A model generated the notes under the pieces. The model saw only the letters and a program-made list of their open reading frames with translations, made no database searches and had not been told where the DNA came from. Shown here piece by piece: positions 1 through 12,409 of a stretch of 64,000 nucleotides of DNA. Made by a program: the position numbers and the translations under genes. Origin of the DNA: Agelaius tricolor (Eukaryota > Chordata > Aves > Passeriformes > Icteridae); assembly GCA_023055355.1 (NCBI GenBank), contig JALJCS010000001.1, positions 103,729,881 to 103,793,880 on the forward strand, in the 5' to 3' direction. Each line of letters starts with the position of its first letter. Position 1 is the stretch's first letter.

Positions 1-1928
1 GTGAAAAGAACATTTGCACTTTTTTTTCAGTGCAATGTGCAAGGGAGATTTACTAGGAGATTAAAGGAAATGTACTACATGGTTCTGAAATTATCTTTAC
101 CCCCTCGTGATTGGGTCTCATAGACATGTACTAGCTGCTGAGGCTGGCAGACTTTTAAAACTCCATGCCTGCAGTTCAGAAATAATTTTTTGGAAGGAAT
201 AATTGAGAGTATGACAGTTTGTCTACAAATATGTCACTATGTGTTTACTTCACCGTGTGTCAATTGGATTAGTTCCTCACTCAGGGAGAAGAAGCTGAAT
301 CAGCCATTGCAGATTGCCTGCTGCCTCGTCTGCCTCTGCAGCCTGGAAAGGACCCCTCCTGCTACCAAGGAAAGCAGGGAGTAAAAATCCAAATACCGTG
401 CCCTTGACTTGGTTATGGAAAAGAAAACAGGTTAGTAATAAATTAAATGGGCTTCTATGGAGACAGCTGTTAACTGTATGCCTCAATTTACCCATTTTCT
501 GCACAGCAGTTTGTGTAGGTGTCAGAGGAATCTCAATAGTTCACCAATTACTGGAAAACTCTTTGAGTTAAATGTTTGGCTGAATGATGGCTGGATTTTT
601 TTTTAATTCTGCTTTTCCCTCTGAAAACAGCTGATGCCTGCATTAAGCTAAGATCAAATGAAAAATGCATTCAGCATTTCAGAGATACCCAGAAGCAAAA
701 TAGCAATATCAGGAGCTAAGCTTTCTTACGCTTCCTTTGTATATGTCAACTTATATTACCCTGGGTGATGTATCATCCTTCCCAGTATACTTAATATTAT
801 AATGAAAGTGGATTATTAATATGGAAAGTCATGAGACTATTTCTTTCATATGCAAAATAAATCACATGCAACCACACCTTTGATGTGAACTTTTGAACGT
901 GGAAGCTGCAAAAATTGCTTTTTATACAGTCCTGAGAGTTTTGATATGGCCTACTACATTTTTGGTTTTTTTTCCCCAACAGATGAAAAATATTCCTGTT
1001 CATGGTCAGAAATTACCACACTAACCTGTGATAGCTGAATCATGGAAGGTATATGTGACACCTTTCTAAAATGCTTGTTCTGATTTCTTTTAGCATGAAG
1101 ATGCAGCACAGAAGTGGAAAACTCAGTAGAAATATTCCCTAATAGCCTAAGAGGGATAAATATTACTATAAATAACAATTGTATTTCTCTTATCATTTCT
1201 TTGTCTTTAACTGTCTCTAAGGTACAAATAATTTTATTTCTCTAGCTGTGATTTCTTTTTTGGCCCTTTTATATTGACATCTACATGCCATTGTGAGGGG
1301 TTTTCCCTTTTTTTCCTGCTTTTTTGTCTATTGGTCTGTTTGGTTTGCATTTATTTAGTTTATATATATTTCATAAAACTAGAATTAAAAAAAAAAACCC
1401 AAAAAACCCAAATAAAGGGACATAGTTAAGCACCGAGCACACTATGCAGATTCTAGGTACTGGTACTGGCTCCAAGAGTCTAATTCTTCTTTCTTAAAAG
1501 CCAGTTAGTGTTATCAGAGATGTCTGTGACAACAGAGTAGTATTTTGATTTTTTATTATGATTGTCGTTTGGGAGTTTTGTTTTGTTTGGGGTTTTGTAT
1601 GTAGTTTTGTTTGTTTGTCTGTTTCCATTTAAATTCTAAATACAAAGCTCAGATTTTACTCACAGGAAGACCAGTTTTGTTTCTTATGCCAGATATTTTG
1701 CCTGAACTATGTGGAGCAGCCAGAACAAGGTTGCCTTCCTCTCAGGTATTTTATGACAATCTTTTTAGGAAAATGTTTCACCCAAGTATGGACTAAATAT
1801 GTTTGAAAGAAAAATTCTACCTAATTATGAAATCTGCTCCATATATAAATGTAGATCAAAGTTAGCATGCTAGGATGTTAACTTTTTGACAAGCAGATAA
1901 AAAGGACCAGATTTCTGTGAAAGAAGGG
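1..1928. other. AT-rich non-coding stretch
   Basis: No gene is recognised here. All open frames are short (85 codons or fewer), overlap in several frames and show no domain that I know. The stretch has A-rich and T-rich runs (for example near 1387-1415) and a G/T-biased tract near 1560-1622 made of TTTTG and GTTT units. It reads as ordinary intergenic or intronic DNA. Confidence 0.6.
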
Positions 1929-2030
1929 GAAGAGAAGAGAAGAGAAGAGAAGAGAAGAGAAGAGAAGAGAAGAGAAGAGAAGAGAAGAGAAGAGAAGAGA
2001 AGAGAAGAGGAGAGAAGAGGAGAAGAGGAG
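1929..2030. repeat. (AAGAG)n purine pentamer microsatellite
   Basis: About 16 uninterrupted AAGAG units run from 1929 to about 2009. About 20 bases of decayed units with GAGG variants follow. The plus strand is purely purine over roughly 100 bases, so the tract is a homopurine/homopyrimidine mirror-type repeat. Open frames across it, such as runs of Glu-Lys-Arg-Arg or of Leu-Phe-Ser on the other strand, only reflect the repeat. Confidence 0.97.
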
Positions 2031-4146
2031 CAGTATTCCAGAAGGATCCACAAATCACGTCTCCAGATCACACAGAAGAAGAATCACCCTGCGCAGAAAT
2101 CACCACTTAGCAAGCATCTGCAAGCTTCAGTTTTCATATAGGCCCTTAACTTACTTACCCAGGAACTGAACTGAGCCTGCAAAGTCAGACCTCAGTATTA
2201 ATGAACCTGTTTTTTTTACAGCTATGACAGGATTTGGATTTTCTGACTATAAACCTCCCCTTCTAAAGAGAAAAAGGAGATATACAGCGCAAAAGAAATA
2301 AAGGGCACCACATTTAAGGCTGCATTGAAATAAATGTCCTACCAAACTCAACAAAGTATCTTGTATTGGTGATGAGTTTACAAATGTATACTCAAAAAAG
2401 AGGGTCTTCTCTGAATGCCTCAATATTTCCAGCCTATCCCATAATAAGCCTAATAGTTTACCACGTAATTGCATCATTAGTAAAATGGTGTTCTTCTTCA
2501 GTTGCAACTTTCTATTGGCTTACAGAAAGGATTTCAAATTTGCATTTAAATGAAATTGAGCAAAGAGTGATAAAGGCTTCAATTAAAAGGCCACCTGTTT
2601 TTGTTAATTCATTTTTAATAGGAACAGTAAATATTTTCAGTTGATGCACTTTCTGCTTCAAGATTAGTACATTCTTCTCTTCTTTATCTCCAGTGTCAGA
2701 CACCCCTCATTAGAGGAGTCTGTCATTTTCTCTGACTAAAGGAACCTGTCTCAAGTTTTATGAATCTGTTGGTACAAGACAAATAATAAAGTAAACCAAA
2801 GAGCTATTTAGAAAATGCAAACAAAAACACCCCAACGTATGATCAAAGTAAATTCTGTAAATAAATTATTTCAAAAAATCAATTAGTTCCAAGGCTGGGT
2901 GGAAGCTGGTTCCACAAACAAAACACTCAAATTCTTTCACCATTTACACTCTTCTTGGAGTTTAGTGATCTCACTTGGGCACACTGGTATGAAACAAAAG
3001 TAATCTTCCATGTCATAATTTTGTAATGCAATTAAAACTTAAGGATTACAAATATGTAAAACACAAATCATGACAAGAAGCTTTTGTGAAATATAAACCC
3101 AACTGGTGTTCACAGAGTATGAGCTCCAACTGGCATCTGGAAACAATAAATCTTTCTATAAAATGTCTTCCTTTGATGCTAATTTTTTCACTTTTTTGGT
3201 CTTGTCTTCTAAGTTTACAGGTCTAGATTTGTTCAGTCGCCATTAGAAACCTAGCAACTCATCTTGATTATCTAATATTTTTGAAATAATTTATTGCCAT
3301 AATTGCTTCTGTTTTCCATTTACTGTAACCATAACTACTAATTTGCTAAAAACTGCTGCACATCTGTTATAACCAAAGCTTAAAATCCAAAATATCCACT
3401 AGAGCAACTTGTAGTGGACACGCTTCTCTTTTGGGATGCAGCATAAGCATTTAAATAAAGAATTGAAGCATTTAATTAGTTTGTGCTTGTTTCCTGTTAG
3501 CAGGACATCATAGTAGAAAATAAATGGATTAAGTTTCTTGTAACACAAGCTGGGAGAAATCTTCACAGTTGCTTTTCACTCTCAGATTCTTATTTAAGCA
3601 AAACACAGGGGTCCAATCCCACTTTTAAAATCTTTATCTTTGATTTAAATCATGATTGTTTTTTAATGCTATGTGATTTCCACAATGAACTTAGCAAGGG
3701 ATTATGTTTTCCATTTCTAGTTGAATGAAGAAATAAATTAACAGAAATGTAAATAGAAGATATTCCCATGAAACTGCAGGTTAGGGGATTTACCCCTATT
3801 TGTTAAAAGTTAAACATTTACAAAAGAAAATAAATACTGGACAGCTCTCTCTCCTTGTCCCTTCCCTTCTCATTTCCCTTCCCTTGTATGTATTTCTGAT
3901 TGACATACTCATAGAATTTGTTTGTTTTTATATTTGTTGGATGAAGGAATATATCAGGAGTTTTAAATAATTGATTTTTACTTGACTCAGGTTCTACTTC
4001 TTCACTGGTAGTTACTGCAGTTTTCTTTTAATGCTTGCAAAGCTGAACTAAAAATATCTTGCAGTCAAGTTCAGCATGACTACACGTTGAAAATAGTTTG
4101 GACCTAATGTTCTGCCATTAAATAAATATTTTAATACTTTACTTAG
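2031..4146. other. AT-rich non-coding stretch
   Basis: I see no gene, RNA or recognisable repeat here. Open frames do not exceed 92 codons and have no recognisable content. A few pyrimidine-rich runs occur (for example 3847-3887). The right edge is set by the start of the LTR. Confidence 0.55.
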
Positions 4147-5076
4147 GTATATCAGGCTTGTATGGCAAGGCTTTAGTAGTTGGGGGGGCCACAGGGAAGG
4201 CTTTTGGGATAAGATTCTAGAACCTTTCTCCATGTCAGACAGAGAAAACATTCCAGCCAGAAAAAAAACAACTGCTGCACTGCTGCAGAAAAAATGGGGA
4301 GTGAGACTATGTGAGAGAAACTCTTCAGACACCAGGGTCAGTGCAGAAGGAGGGGGAGCAGGGGCTTCAGGTGCCAGAGCTGAGATCCCCCTGCAGCCCC
4401 TGGTGCAGCCCATGGTGAAGCAGCTGTGCCCCTGCAGCCCATTCATGTCCACAGTGGATCCTCCTGCATGCCCCAACTCAGAGCATTTGGGTGCCTGAAG
4501 GAAACTGTGACCCTGTAGGATGCCCGTGCTGGAGCTGGATCCTGGCAGGACTTGTGATCCCACAGAGTGGGGACTCACGCTGGAGTGGCTCAGGATAAAC
4601 TGCAGCCTCTGGGAAGGACACATGCAGGAAAAGTTCATGGAGAACTGTCTCCTGTGGGACTGACCCCACACTGGAACAGGGAGGAGTGGGAGGATTCTGC
4701 CCCCCTGAGGAGGGAGCGGCAGAGACAACTTGTGATGAACTGACCACAACCATTCCACATCACCCTGTGGCATTTCAGGGAAGAAGAATTCAAGGGTGAA
4801 GTTGAGCCCAGGAAGAAAGGAAGGATGAGGGGAAGGTGTTTTTTTAGATTTGTGTTTATTTTTCATTAATCTATTCTGATTTGTTTGGTAATAAATTAGC
4901 TTTCCCCAAGTCGAGTCTGTTTTGCCTGTGATGGTAACTGGTGAGTGATCTCTCTGTGTTACCATCTTTATCCACAAGCTTTTTGTTGTGTTTTCTGTCC
5001 CCTGTCCAGCTGTGGGGGAAAGAAATAGAGCAGCTTTGGTTGGCACCTGGTGTCCAGCCAGGGACCAGCCACCACA
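4147..5076 (+). mobile_element. Endogenous retrovirus LTR, near full length, probably solo
   Basis: About 930 bases match my memory of a common avian LTR family, probably ERVL-like; the family name is uncertain. The start holds the GGCAAGG-TTTAGTAG-type head followed by the CCACAGGGAAGGCTT segment. The middle has GC-rich degenerate repeats of the CTGCAGCCC and GCTGGAG type. The 3' part has a polyadenylation signal AATAAA at 4890-4895, then the CCTGTCCAGCTG and GGCACCTGGTGTCCAGCCAGGG blocks, ending near CCACCACA at 5076. The GC-rich centre stands out from its AT-rich surroundings. No gag, pol or env sequence is visible on either side, so a solo LTR formed by recombination is the simplest reading. 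I could not identify a target-site duplication by eye. A 352-codon minus-strand frame (4048-5106) runs antisense through it and is almost certainly not a gene. Confidence 0.85.
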
Positions 5077-7472
5077 GAAAGCTAGCGAAACTGGAAAAAA
5101 GCACATAAATGACTGATTTCAGTTCAGCTCTAAGGGTCAAAAGACTATAAATAATTACTATGCCTATAGAGAAGACTGTTTTATGCTCTCCAAGCCAGTT
5201 CAGAGGACTCAGTGCTCTTTCTCTCATTCCCCTGGTAAAGCAGTATATGTGTTAATTATTGCTGTAGCTGTTGCAGTTTAAACCAAATGGGGAAAAGAGA
5301 CAGCATGAAAGTCAAATTGAAGTAGTGGGAACTGGCAGCTTTTTACTCGATGGCCATCTGCAGCCTTGCAATATTGACCTGATCACTGGAAAGGTCACAA
5401 CATGTTCTGTGACTGAAATGGCAAGTGCAGAAGAATATGTACTCATCCAACTCCTGTAGAATTTAGAACTAAATATCTAGGTATATGTTCCAATTTTAGA
5501 AGAGCATATTACCTTTATTTAACGGTATTAAAGGGTGGAGCTAAGTTCATTTTTTTTCAGTAAAGAACTGGATTCAATAAGCAGCTGGGTTTTCTGTAGC
5601 ATTTACCACCTACCTAAAGGGAAAAGAATCTGTTCTATAAAAGCATAATAAGGGATATCACCAAGTGGAAAACTTGGAAACCCAAAGACAATAAGGTCAC
5701 ATTAAATAAAAAATAATTATATTTTCATTTGCATAAATATTTATTAGTTTATTTTTTAAATTACTTATACAAATAGGTTTTGACATGTTTAACTTTCAAT
5801 AGAAATACACAAGTTTTATTGACAAGCATTTTTTTCTCCCAAAAGGATGCTTTATTAGGCTGTTCTGAGACACAACTCTATTATCTCAAATTCTAAGTAA
5901 CTACCAATAAGAAAAGACAAGTATTTTTCAGATTAATCCTATTTTTTTGAGGGGACAAAAAATTATGGCTATCACATTAAATATTTAGATATTTGGATAA
6001 TTGCATGTAATTCATAGTGAGGATAGTGAACCATTTCTCAGGAAAAAATAACTGGTGATGAACTGAACTCATATACTTCTAATTGTGACACCTATTGGCC
6101 AACAGAGGAAAACATTTAAACGTCTCATTTTGCAGATTTTTGAAAATAAATCTGAAGGATAACCTATAACTGATGGTTTAAAACCCTGGAAACTTCTCTT
6201 TCAAAGAAGAATAAAGTAAGTTCAGAGCCCTGTTCCTTGATTTTGGGATAGAGTTTTTTGTGCTTAGTTGATTGATTGGTTTGTTTGTTTGTTCATTTAT
6301 TGCAGTTTTTTATTTGTCTGTTTTGTTGGTTGACTACCAAGGAATCTTGCCAGTAGATTTGAGGTTGGGCTGAGAGCACTTTTGGCACTGATGTCTTCTA
6401 ATATTGCAGCAGTGAATTTGTAAGCCTTACCTGAGTAACACAATGGGATAGGAATTTATCTTGGTAGGTTGATGGCAGTTAGCAAGGAGCAGTGACATGA
6501 CAGATAAATTTACCCTTATGGGGCTCTGCCAACTGCTGCTGCCCCATTCCATGGACAGAATGAATGCAAATGTAGTAAACATGTCACTGTCATCAGGTTG
6601 AGTTGTACTGTTCCTTTCAGCTTCTCTGCCCTGCTCTAAATCAGTAAAGAAGCCTGAAACCACACGTCACATTTGAACCACCTTTTGGGCATCTGTCCTT
6701 CTCAGGAGCAATGCTGGCTAGAATTGAAAATTTAACCTTACCTTTTTCTCTTCTGATGACTTTTTGATTTATCCTTGTCATGCAGGAGGTTTAAAACATC
6801 TGAAGGTTAGTTCAATATGCTCTTAAGGAGAGTGGGGGGCAGGGGGTAGGACAAGAATTTTAATATTTTGTCAAGTAGAGGTTAATGATATTATGTTCTG
6901 ATAACTGTTTTTCCCTAGAAATATCATTTTTCCCTGCCATGCTGTCCCCATTTTAGCTCAGTTCATTGCATAGGTACCATTGAAACTTCAAATTGATCCA
7001 AAACATGGGTGACTCCACACCCTTTTTGTTCATGTAGTGGGAATAACACACACCAGCAGTTATAGTTCAGCCTGGTATTGAATTCATCAGAAAACTTTGC
7101 AAAGAAATCTCTTGCTCAGCTTTAATTAGGATTAACCAGTCAGAGGTCATGGTCTGTTCTGGTTAATACCACTTCTACCACCTGAAATATAAATGGATTA
7201 TAAGATTAAGTCTAGTTTCTGAATATGTCACAAACGTAATATACATGTACATGATACTATAGTTTAAAAAAATTATGAGAGAAAGGCTTACATGCTCTTG
7301 TGGTCTTTTTTTTTTTTTTAGAGCTTAGTTCCACTTTCTTTTAGCAATAGTTTAAGAAGATTTTATCTTCTCATATCCTTGATTTATGTTATATGTGCAG
7401 GATACCTCATACATGCAGTTTGGGATTCATCAAAGAATCTCATTATCACTTCCAAATTGTGTTGCTTTCTCA
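5077..7472. other. AT-rich non-coding stretch
   Basis: No gene is recognised. Notable small items are a GTTT-rich tract near 6265-6335, a G-run cluster near 6832-6852 (three G runs, one short of a canonical quadruplex), and a T13 run near 7307-7319. Open frames are at most 78 codons and look random. Confidence 0.55.
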
Positions 7473-7510
7473 AAAAAAAAAAAAAGAAAAAACAAAAAAA
7501 AAAAAAAAAC
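7473..7510. repeat. Poly(A)-rich tract
   Basis: About 38 bases of A broken by a single G and two C residues. It could be a decayed retrotransposon tail on the plus strand, but no element body is recognised upstream. It creates the poly-Lys and poly-Phe stretches in short frames across the site. Confidence 0.9.
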
Positions 7511-9757
7511 AAACATTTTTTTCCTTTAATAATATGGGAAGTAGATAACACAAATTCTTTAAGGTCTGATAAATCTTCAGAAGCCATTATGTTGACAGTA
7601 AAGAAAAATGGATGCCACTTACACAAGCAGTTTAACATTGATGGCAATTACAAGTCACTTGTACAAAAACATGCTGAACTTACATTTGTAAAATCACACG
7701 ATGAAAATAAAAGGAGGAGAAATAAATTTTAGGCATAAAGCCATATGCAAGAAAAACACTCAAACATCTAAGCAAAGACAGAGGAAGGGAAGGTGGACAA
7801 GAGTATGGATGGTTTTGTATGTGCACATAAGACAAAATGTATTCATAGACAATTATGTTCTTATATATATACATTCCATATAAGTGAAAAAAAAATGTGA
7901 GAGTCATATTTTATGCTGTCATAATTCCAGCATAGTTGCATACATTTTTCTTGCAAATCCACAAAATGTCTCAGGGCTTTAAGTTCAAAGACTCTTATAG
8001 GTAGTGTAGGGCTTATTCATTACATATAGGTGATCATAATTACACAAGAAGTTAATTAAATGTCATGATTAAAAGCAACTTTTGAAATAAGATTTGCTCC
8101 TGAGCTCAATGAGAACTCAGAGAACAAAGATTTTTATGGAGACCTCTACCTTTGTGAGTGTCATTTAATGTATTGCAAAGTCCTCTTTTCCTGTCAGTTT
8201 TAAGGACGGAATATGCACAGCATTAGTCAGCTTCTGTACTGAACTATCTACTTTTGTGCAATTTTAATCAAATTCCCTTCTCCTCAACATCCCTTTTGAA
8301 GTGGAAATGTTTCACTTTCAGCATCCCTGATGTTAGAAAAGTTGGTCTTTGCCTAATATGAAGGTCAGTTGAAACTAATGCATTATCTACTCTCCTGCAG
8401 CATTCATAATATTTGTCCCATGTTGAATATTTTAAATTATTTCTTAACATGACCAAATACTTTATTATTAACATTCACACACACATTTCATGTATTTTTG
8501 TCTAATATTTAATTCTAGAGGAACCTCCCTTCCTCTACTCCACAAGAAGATTAATCTAAAATTACTTGATACAGGTCAACATTTATACCAGTTTAGGACC
8601 ACACCCTATACAGATCTAAGTCCAAAATATAGGGAGAGGTGGATGGAAATTATGTGATCCTGGATTTATTGCCTACTGTGGGAGTAACTGCTGCATTGGA
8701 CATTGTTAATAGAATAGCAAAAAAGCACCTGATCTCCCTGGCAAATCTCCAGTTTATCTCAGTTTTTGGGGTTGTCATCAATTTCAACATTTCACTTGGG
8801 GATGTCTAAAGGTTGAAATGAACTTTCATATAGAAAAAAGTTAAGTGAATTTATAAAAAAAAAAAAAAGAAAATATATATATATATATTTATATTTTCTT
8901 CAGAGCCACCAATAGCAGTCTATAACAGCAGAAATTACTAAAAAATGTACTTTTCCATGGAAATTCACAGTGAATTTTAAGTGCAAAATTCTGATGGCAA
9001 CCATTAATGTATAATACTGAATTTCACTCATAAGAGGAGTCTTTCTGTTTATTTTTGATACCTGTTACAATACTCCTGCCTACTGAAGTTCATTTCCTTT
9101 CTTATCTTTATGAATTACAATCCTATTACTTGTTTTCTGTTGACTGTTCTAGCAGTTGATAATTTTGTATCCTTAGTTCATGATGAAATAGAACTTAATT
9201 AGATCCTCATAAATTTTAATTTAAGCTACAATACAATTTTGCCTTGCTAACACTGGTTTCCTTCAATGTTCATTGTTTCATTTTAAAATATAATTTTAAA
9301 ATAAACTGCAGAAAACTGATATTTGAAAATTATATACATGTGAAACTGAAAGCTTAGAGAACAGCACAGCCTCTCTAAAATTGATAGCTCTAGAACTTTC
9401 TTATGTCAAAGAAAATACTGGGAAAATGGTTTTTTTTCAGTGTTAAAAACTATTTTTATCATATTAGATATGTTGTTTCTCACCTACTTATTTTTGTTCT
9501 TACATGCATCTTTATACTACCATATACTTCCATTTACTGTTTTAAAAGGCATTTTTCAGTTTTACTATATTCCAACATTTTTTTAAAAATCAGTTCATGC
9601 ACATACGACATTAATTTGTCTTAGCAGATCCATTACTAAGAAGATACCTGTTAAAATTATTCAAATGACAGGATATTTAGAATCTTGTGAACCTGGCAAT
9701 GGGGAGATTTTCACCACACTTAAAAAACTTCAAAATGAGCTCTCTGAGTGTACAAAA
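7511..9757. other. AT-rich non-coding stretch
   Basis: No gene is recognised. It contains an A13 run followed by an (AT)n run at about 8858-8888. Open frames are 75 codons or fewer with no known motif. Confidence 0.55.
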
Positions 9758-10186
9758 CTAACTGTATAGAAAGCATAGGATACTTTCCATCGTGATTATC
9801 ACTTTGTAAATGTGCCTCAATGTTTCAGCATATTGAATGTTGGTAAATGAAATACTTTTCATAATTCTGAAACTTCTTTGGTGGTTGAACATAAAGTAAT
9901 TGAAAACTTTTGTTACACAGCTTTTAAAGCCAAATAAAATTTTTTCAATAGTGTACTTTACTGCATTATGCAATATATGAGGCAAGCAATTAACTTCAAG
10001 CAAATACTCATTTTCATTTCCCATTAACTCTGTAGTCATAGGGATGTTCTCCAAAATTAATTCCAGGGTACTGGTTGCAAATGATGGTGTGTTGTCAAAG
10101 TTCAAACCAGTTGATTGTAGTATAATTTTTCTTTCTTCAAATACTTCTATTTCAGTTTCATTGATGTCCTGAAAATAATCAGGCAA
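9758..10186 (-). pseudogene. Decayed hAT-superfamily transposase fragment
   Basis: A 142-codon minus-strand open frame resembles the middle of hAT-type transposases and their ZBED-like derivatives. Around residues 28-36 (GLNFDNTPS) it matches the block usually written as L-x-L-x-N-T-x-x-F. Residues 62-77 carry the conserved L-L-x-V-x-C-x-x-H-I-L-H-N-A-V-K block, with the C-x-x-H pair at C67 and H70. Residues 90-98 (CVTKVFNYF) and 117-125 (IQYAETLRH) match the following helices. The acidic D-N-A-N block normally found just after F36 is replaced by ATSTLEL, and the T-R-W-L-S block expected after residue 125 is eroded. No BED zinc finger or C-terminal dimerisation domain is seen nearby. The full-length protein would be about 600 residues. 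I read this as an inactive relic. A domesticated exon is possible but less likely given the lost catalytic block. Confidence 0.72.
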
Positions 10187-10880
10187 ACTGTGGTGTTACT
10201 CTCTTTCCAAGTGTGCATCATGGAACAATGATCATAACCTTCATTATATATCTGCTAGGTTTGGGGCAAAATATAGTTTTCAGCAAATTAACTGTGTTTT
10301 TTTTCATACTAGAAAAAGTTGATATATTGTTTTCAATACACAAAACTTTTGCTTTCTTCCATTCTGTGGATTAATCTTGGAAAACAACAGCATCTGACTT
10401 TTTAATCCTGAAGTAAACATTATGAAATATTATTGGCAGATTCTGTTTCTTCTCCTCAGTTTTCTCATTTCTAATTATTACTAACAGAAAAAAACTAAAA
10501 TAATCTGTTCCTGAAAGGTGTGGTAGGATTCTTAGTATATATAACTGACTGACCTATTTCTTTGCCTCTTTATCTACATTACCTGGAATGCAGTGTTCAC
10601 TAAACTTTGCAATAAAACATACAAGCAGCATAAACAGAAATAATTTTCTGTTTCCTATATCTCCTAATATATTATTTTTTATTTCACTTTTTCATTAATA
10701 GAGGTTTTGTATGTCGATGCTTTCATTCCAAATATGTAATTTTATCACACTAAACATGACAGTGGTAGGGGATATTTTGCTTGCTATTTGAGTGGCACAT
10801 AATTTTACTACAGACTCTGTGTTTATATTAAAGACTACATTAAACAAAAGGCATGGATGGACAGATGCAGAGCAAACCTG
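10187..10880. other. AT-rich non-coding stretch, possibly the hAT relic flank
   Basis: Upstream of the hAT relic on its own strand. I tried to follow the transposase similarity here and could not. No terminal inverted repeat or 8-base target duplication was found by eye. Confidence 0.5.
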
Positions 10881-10955
10881 CCACAGAAGCACAGTCTTAT
10901 TTAAGTCAGAGCAGGTATGTCACACTTCAATCAGTGTGACAAAGTGCTTCTGTGG
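10881..10955. repeat. Nested inverted repeat
   Basis: The outer arms CCACAGAAGCAC (10881-10892) and GTGCTTCTGTGG (10944-10955) are a perfect 12-base inverted pair. Inside them TGTCACAC (10918-10925) and GTGTGACA (10934-10941) form a second perfect 8-base pair with an 8-base loop. The two right-hand arms are only 2 bases apart, so the single strand could fold as a two-part hairpin. The function is unknown. It could be the remnant of a short palindromic transposon or a chance structure. Confidence 0.75.
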
Positions 10956-12409
10956 TTCTGAGACCAGCAGCAGAAAATGGGAGGATTCAGCCTGTGTCCC
11001 AGCCACTTCAAACTGACAAAGTACTGCCCATGTGCACCCAGAAGGAGAGACAGACCCCTTGAGCATATATTTATGATATAACTCGATTTTAAACCTTTGG
11101 GTTCAACCCAAAACCCTTTAAACCTTATGATGCCTCTAGGTCTTCTGAGGCTGTGCTTATGGCAGCAGTTGTGTCTTGTCAAAATCTGAATTTTAACATC
11201 ATCTACAGGTTTTATTGTTGCTATTGTTATACTTGAAACTATGATTACTGTTGGTTTTAAATATTTTTTTTTTCAAGAGGCTTTCCCATATAAATATTGT
11301 TAAGTGAGCAGATACACTCACTAGGCAAAAAACACAAAAAACTCGAACCAAACAAAAACTTTTCTTTTTTCTCCGAGGTTCCTTTACAGTGGAATGAGAA
11401 AATCTGACAGCAATACAGCAGATCCAGCTGCTGTCTGTGTAGAGAAGAGCAGCAGATTGCCTCAGTAATGTCAGAGGGCCAAGAGCCTTTCTCAATGCCA
11501 TGAGATACTGGCTAGGATGCAGTTCCCTTCCTTGTGCAGTGGCCATTGCTCTGTCCCCTGTTCCCATGCAAACGGAAACACATTTTGTACTGGGGAGCAC
11601 TCATTCACATATAACGCAAATAAAGACTTGACTGGATAAGGAAATGCTACTGGCTAGGATTTGTAAGTCATGTAGGACATTTGCATCTCTTCTATGTGTT
11701 CAGATGAGTCAATACACCACTAGAAGCACTGGCAAGTTTGCACGCGTGAAACCATGGTTTTTTACATCAATATGAGGAAAAGAAAGACCAAAATAATGGT
11801 GATCTGTGTCACAGAAACTAAATATCCAGTAGAATATTTATTAATGTGTTTTTTTAATATTCATTATCCTGTCCTACTTTTTTATCTTTTTAAAATATAC
11901 TCATTATGAATGATGAGATTTTTTTTTCTCATTTCACAAGAATCCCAGCACAAGATCTAGGTTCCAGCTTGGTCCCTTTTATCTCCACAATACAAGGATT
12001 AAGGTTATGAAGCCTAAAAAAAGGGTATTTTTTACCCAGGCAGGAATTTTATCCTGTATAACTAAATGTACAAAATACTAAGAACAGGAAATCATCTTCC
12101 ACTCTGAATTACCAACAGCAATATTTAGAATTACAGTCATCTTCTGGAAATATAAGCATTTCTATCACAATGTATTTTAAGCAATATTTAGGGGTTTTTT
12201 AATGTGTGCTTTCTCTTTCCCTAAACTTAGATTTTGAGAATTTTATGCAAAGAAAGTTAGATCGGTAACGCACTTTATTTTTTTTTTTTGTAATTCTATT
12301 GTTTTGAGTTACACATCTAAGATGTCCTCTATGTTCTAATAATTTATCAAATGTATTAATTATCTATTTATTATTCATTACATTTTTGTACCAATGAAGC
12401 AATTTATTG
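10956..12409. other. Non-coding stretch with a less AT-rich patch
   Basis: No gene is recognised. The patch at about 11390-11600 is less AT-rich than its surroundings and keeps a 133-codon minus-strand frame open (11199-11600), but that frame has no domain I know and ends in low-complexity Lys, Phe and Asn codons. The rest is AT-rich with T runs near 11262-11274 and 12277-12290. Confidence 0.5.

Noticed and set aside
1862..2141. Frames rich in Glu-Lys-Arg or Leu-Phe-Ser as small proteins
   Set aside because: They are translations of the AAGAG microsatellite.
4048..5106. Long minus-strand frame as a protein-coding gene
   Set aside because: It lies antisense to a recognisable LTR, has no known domain, and its openness is explained by the GC-richer LTR composition.
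6832..6852. G-quadruplex motif
   Set aside because: It has only three adequate G runs, so it misses the four-run rule. The same applies to 41518-41537 and 32400-32424.
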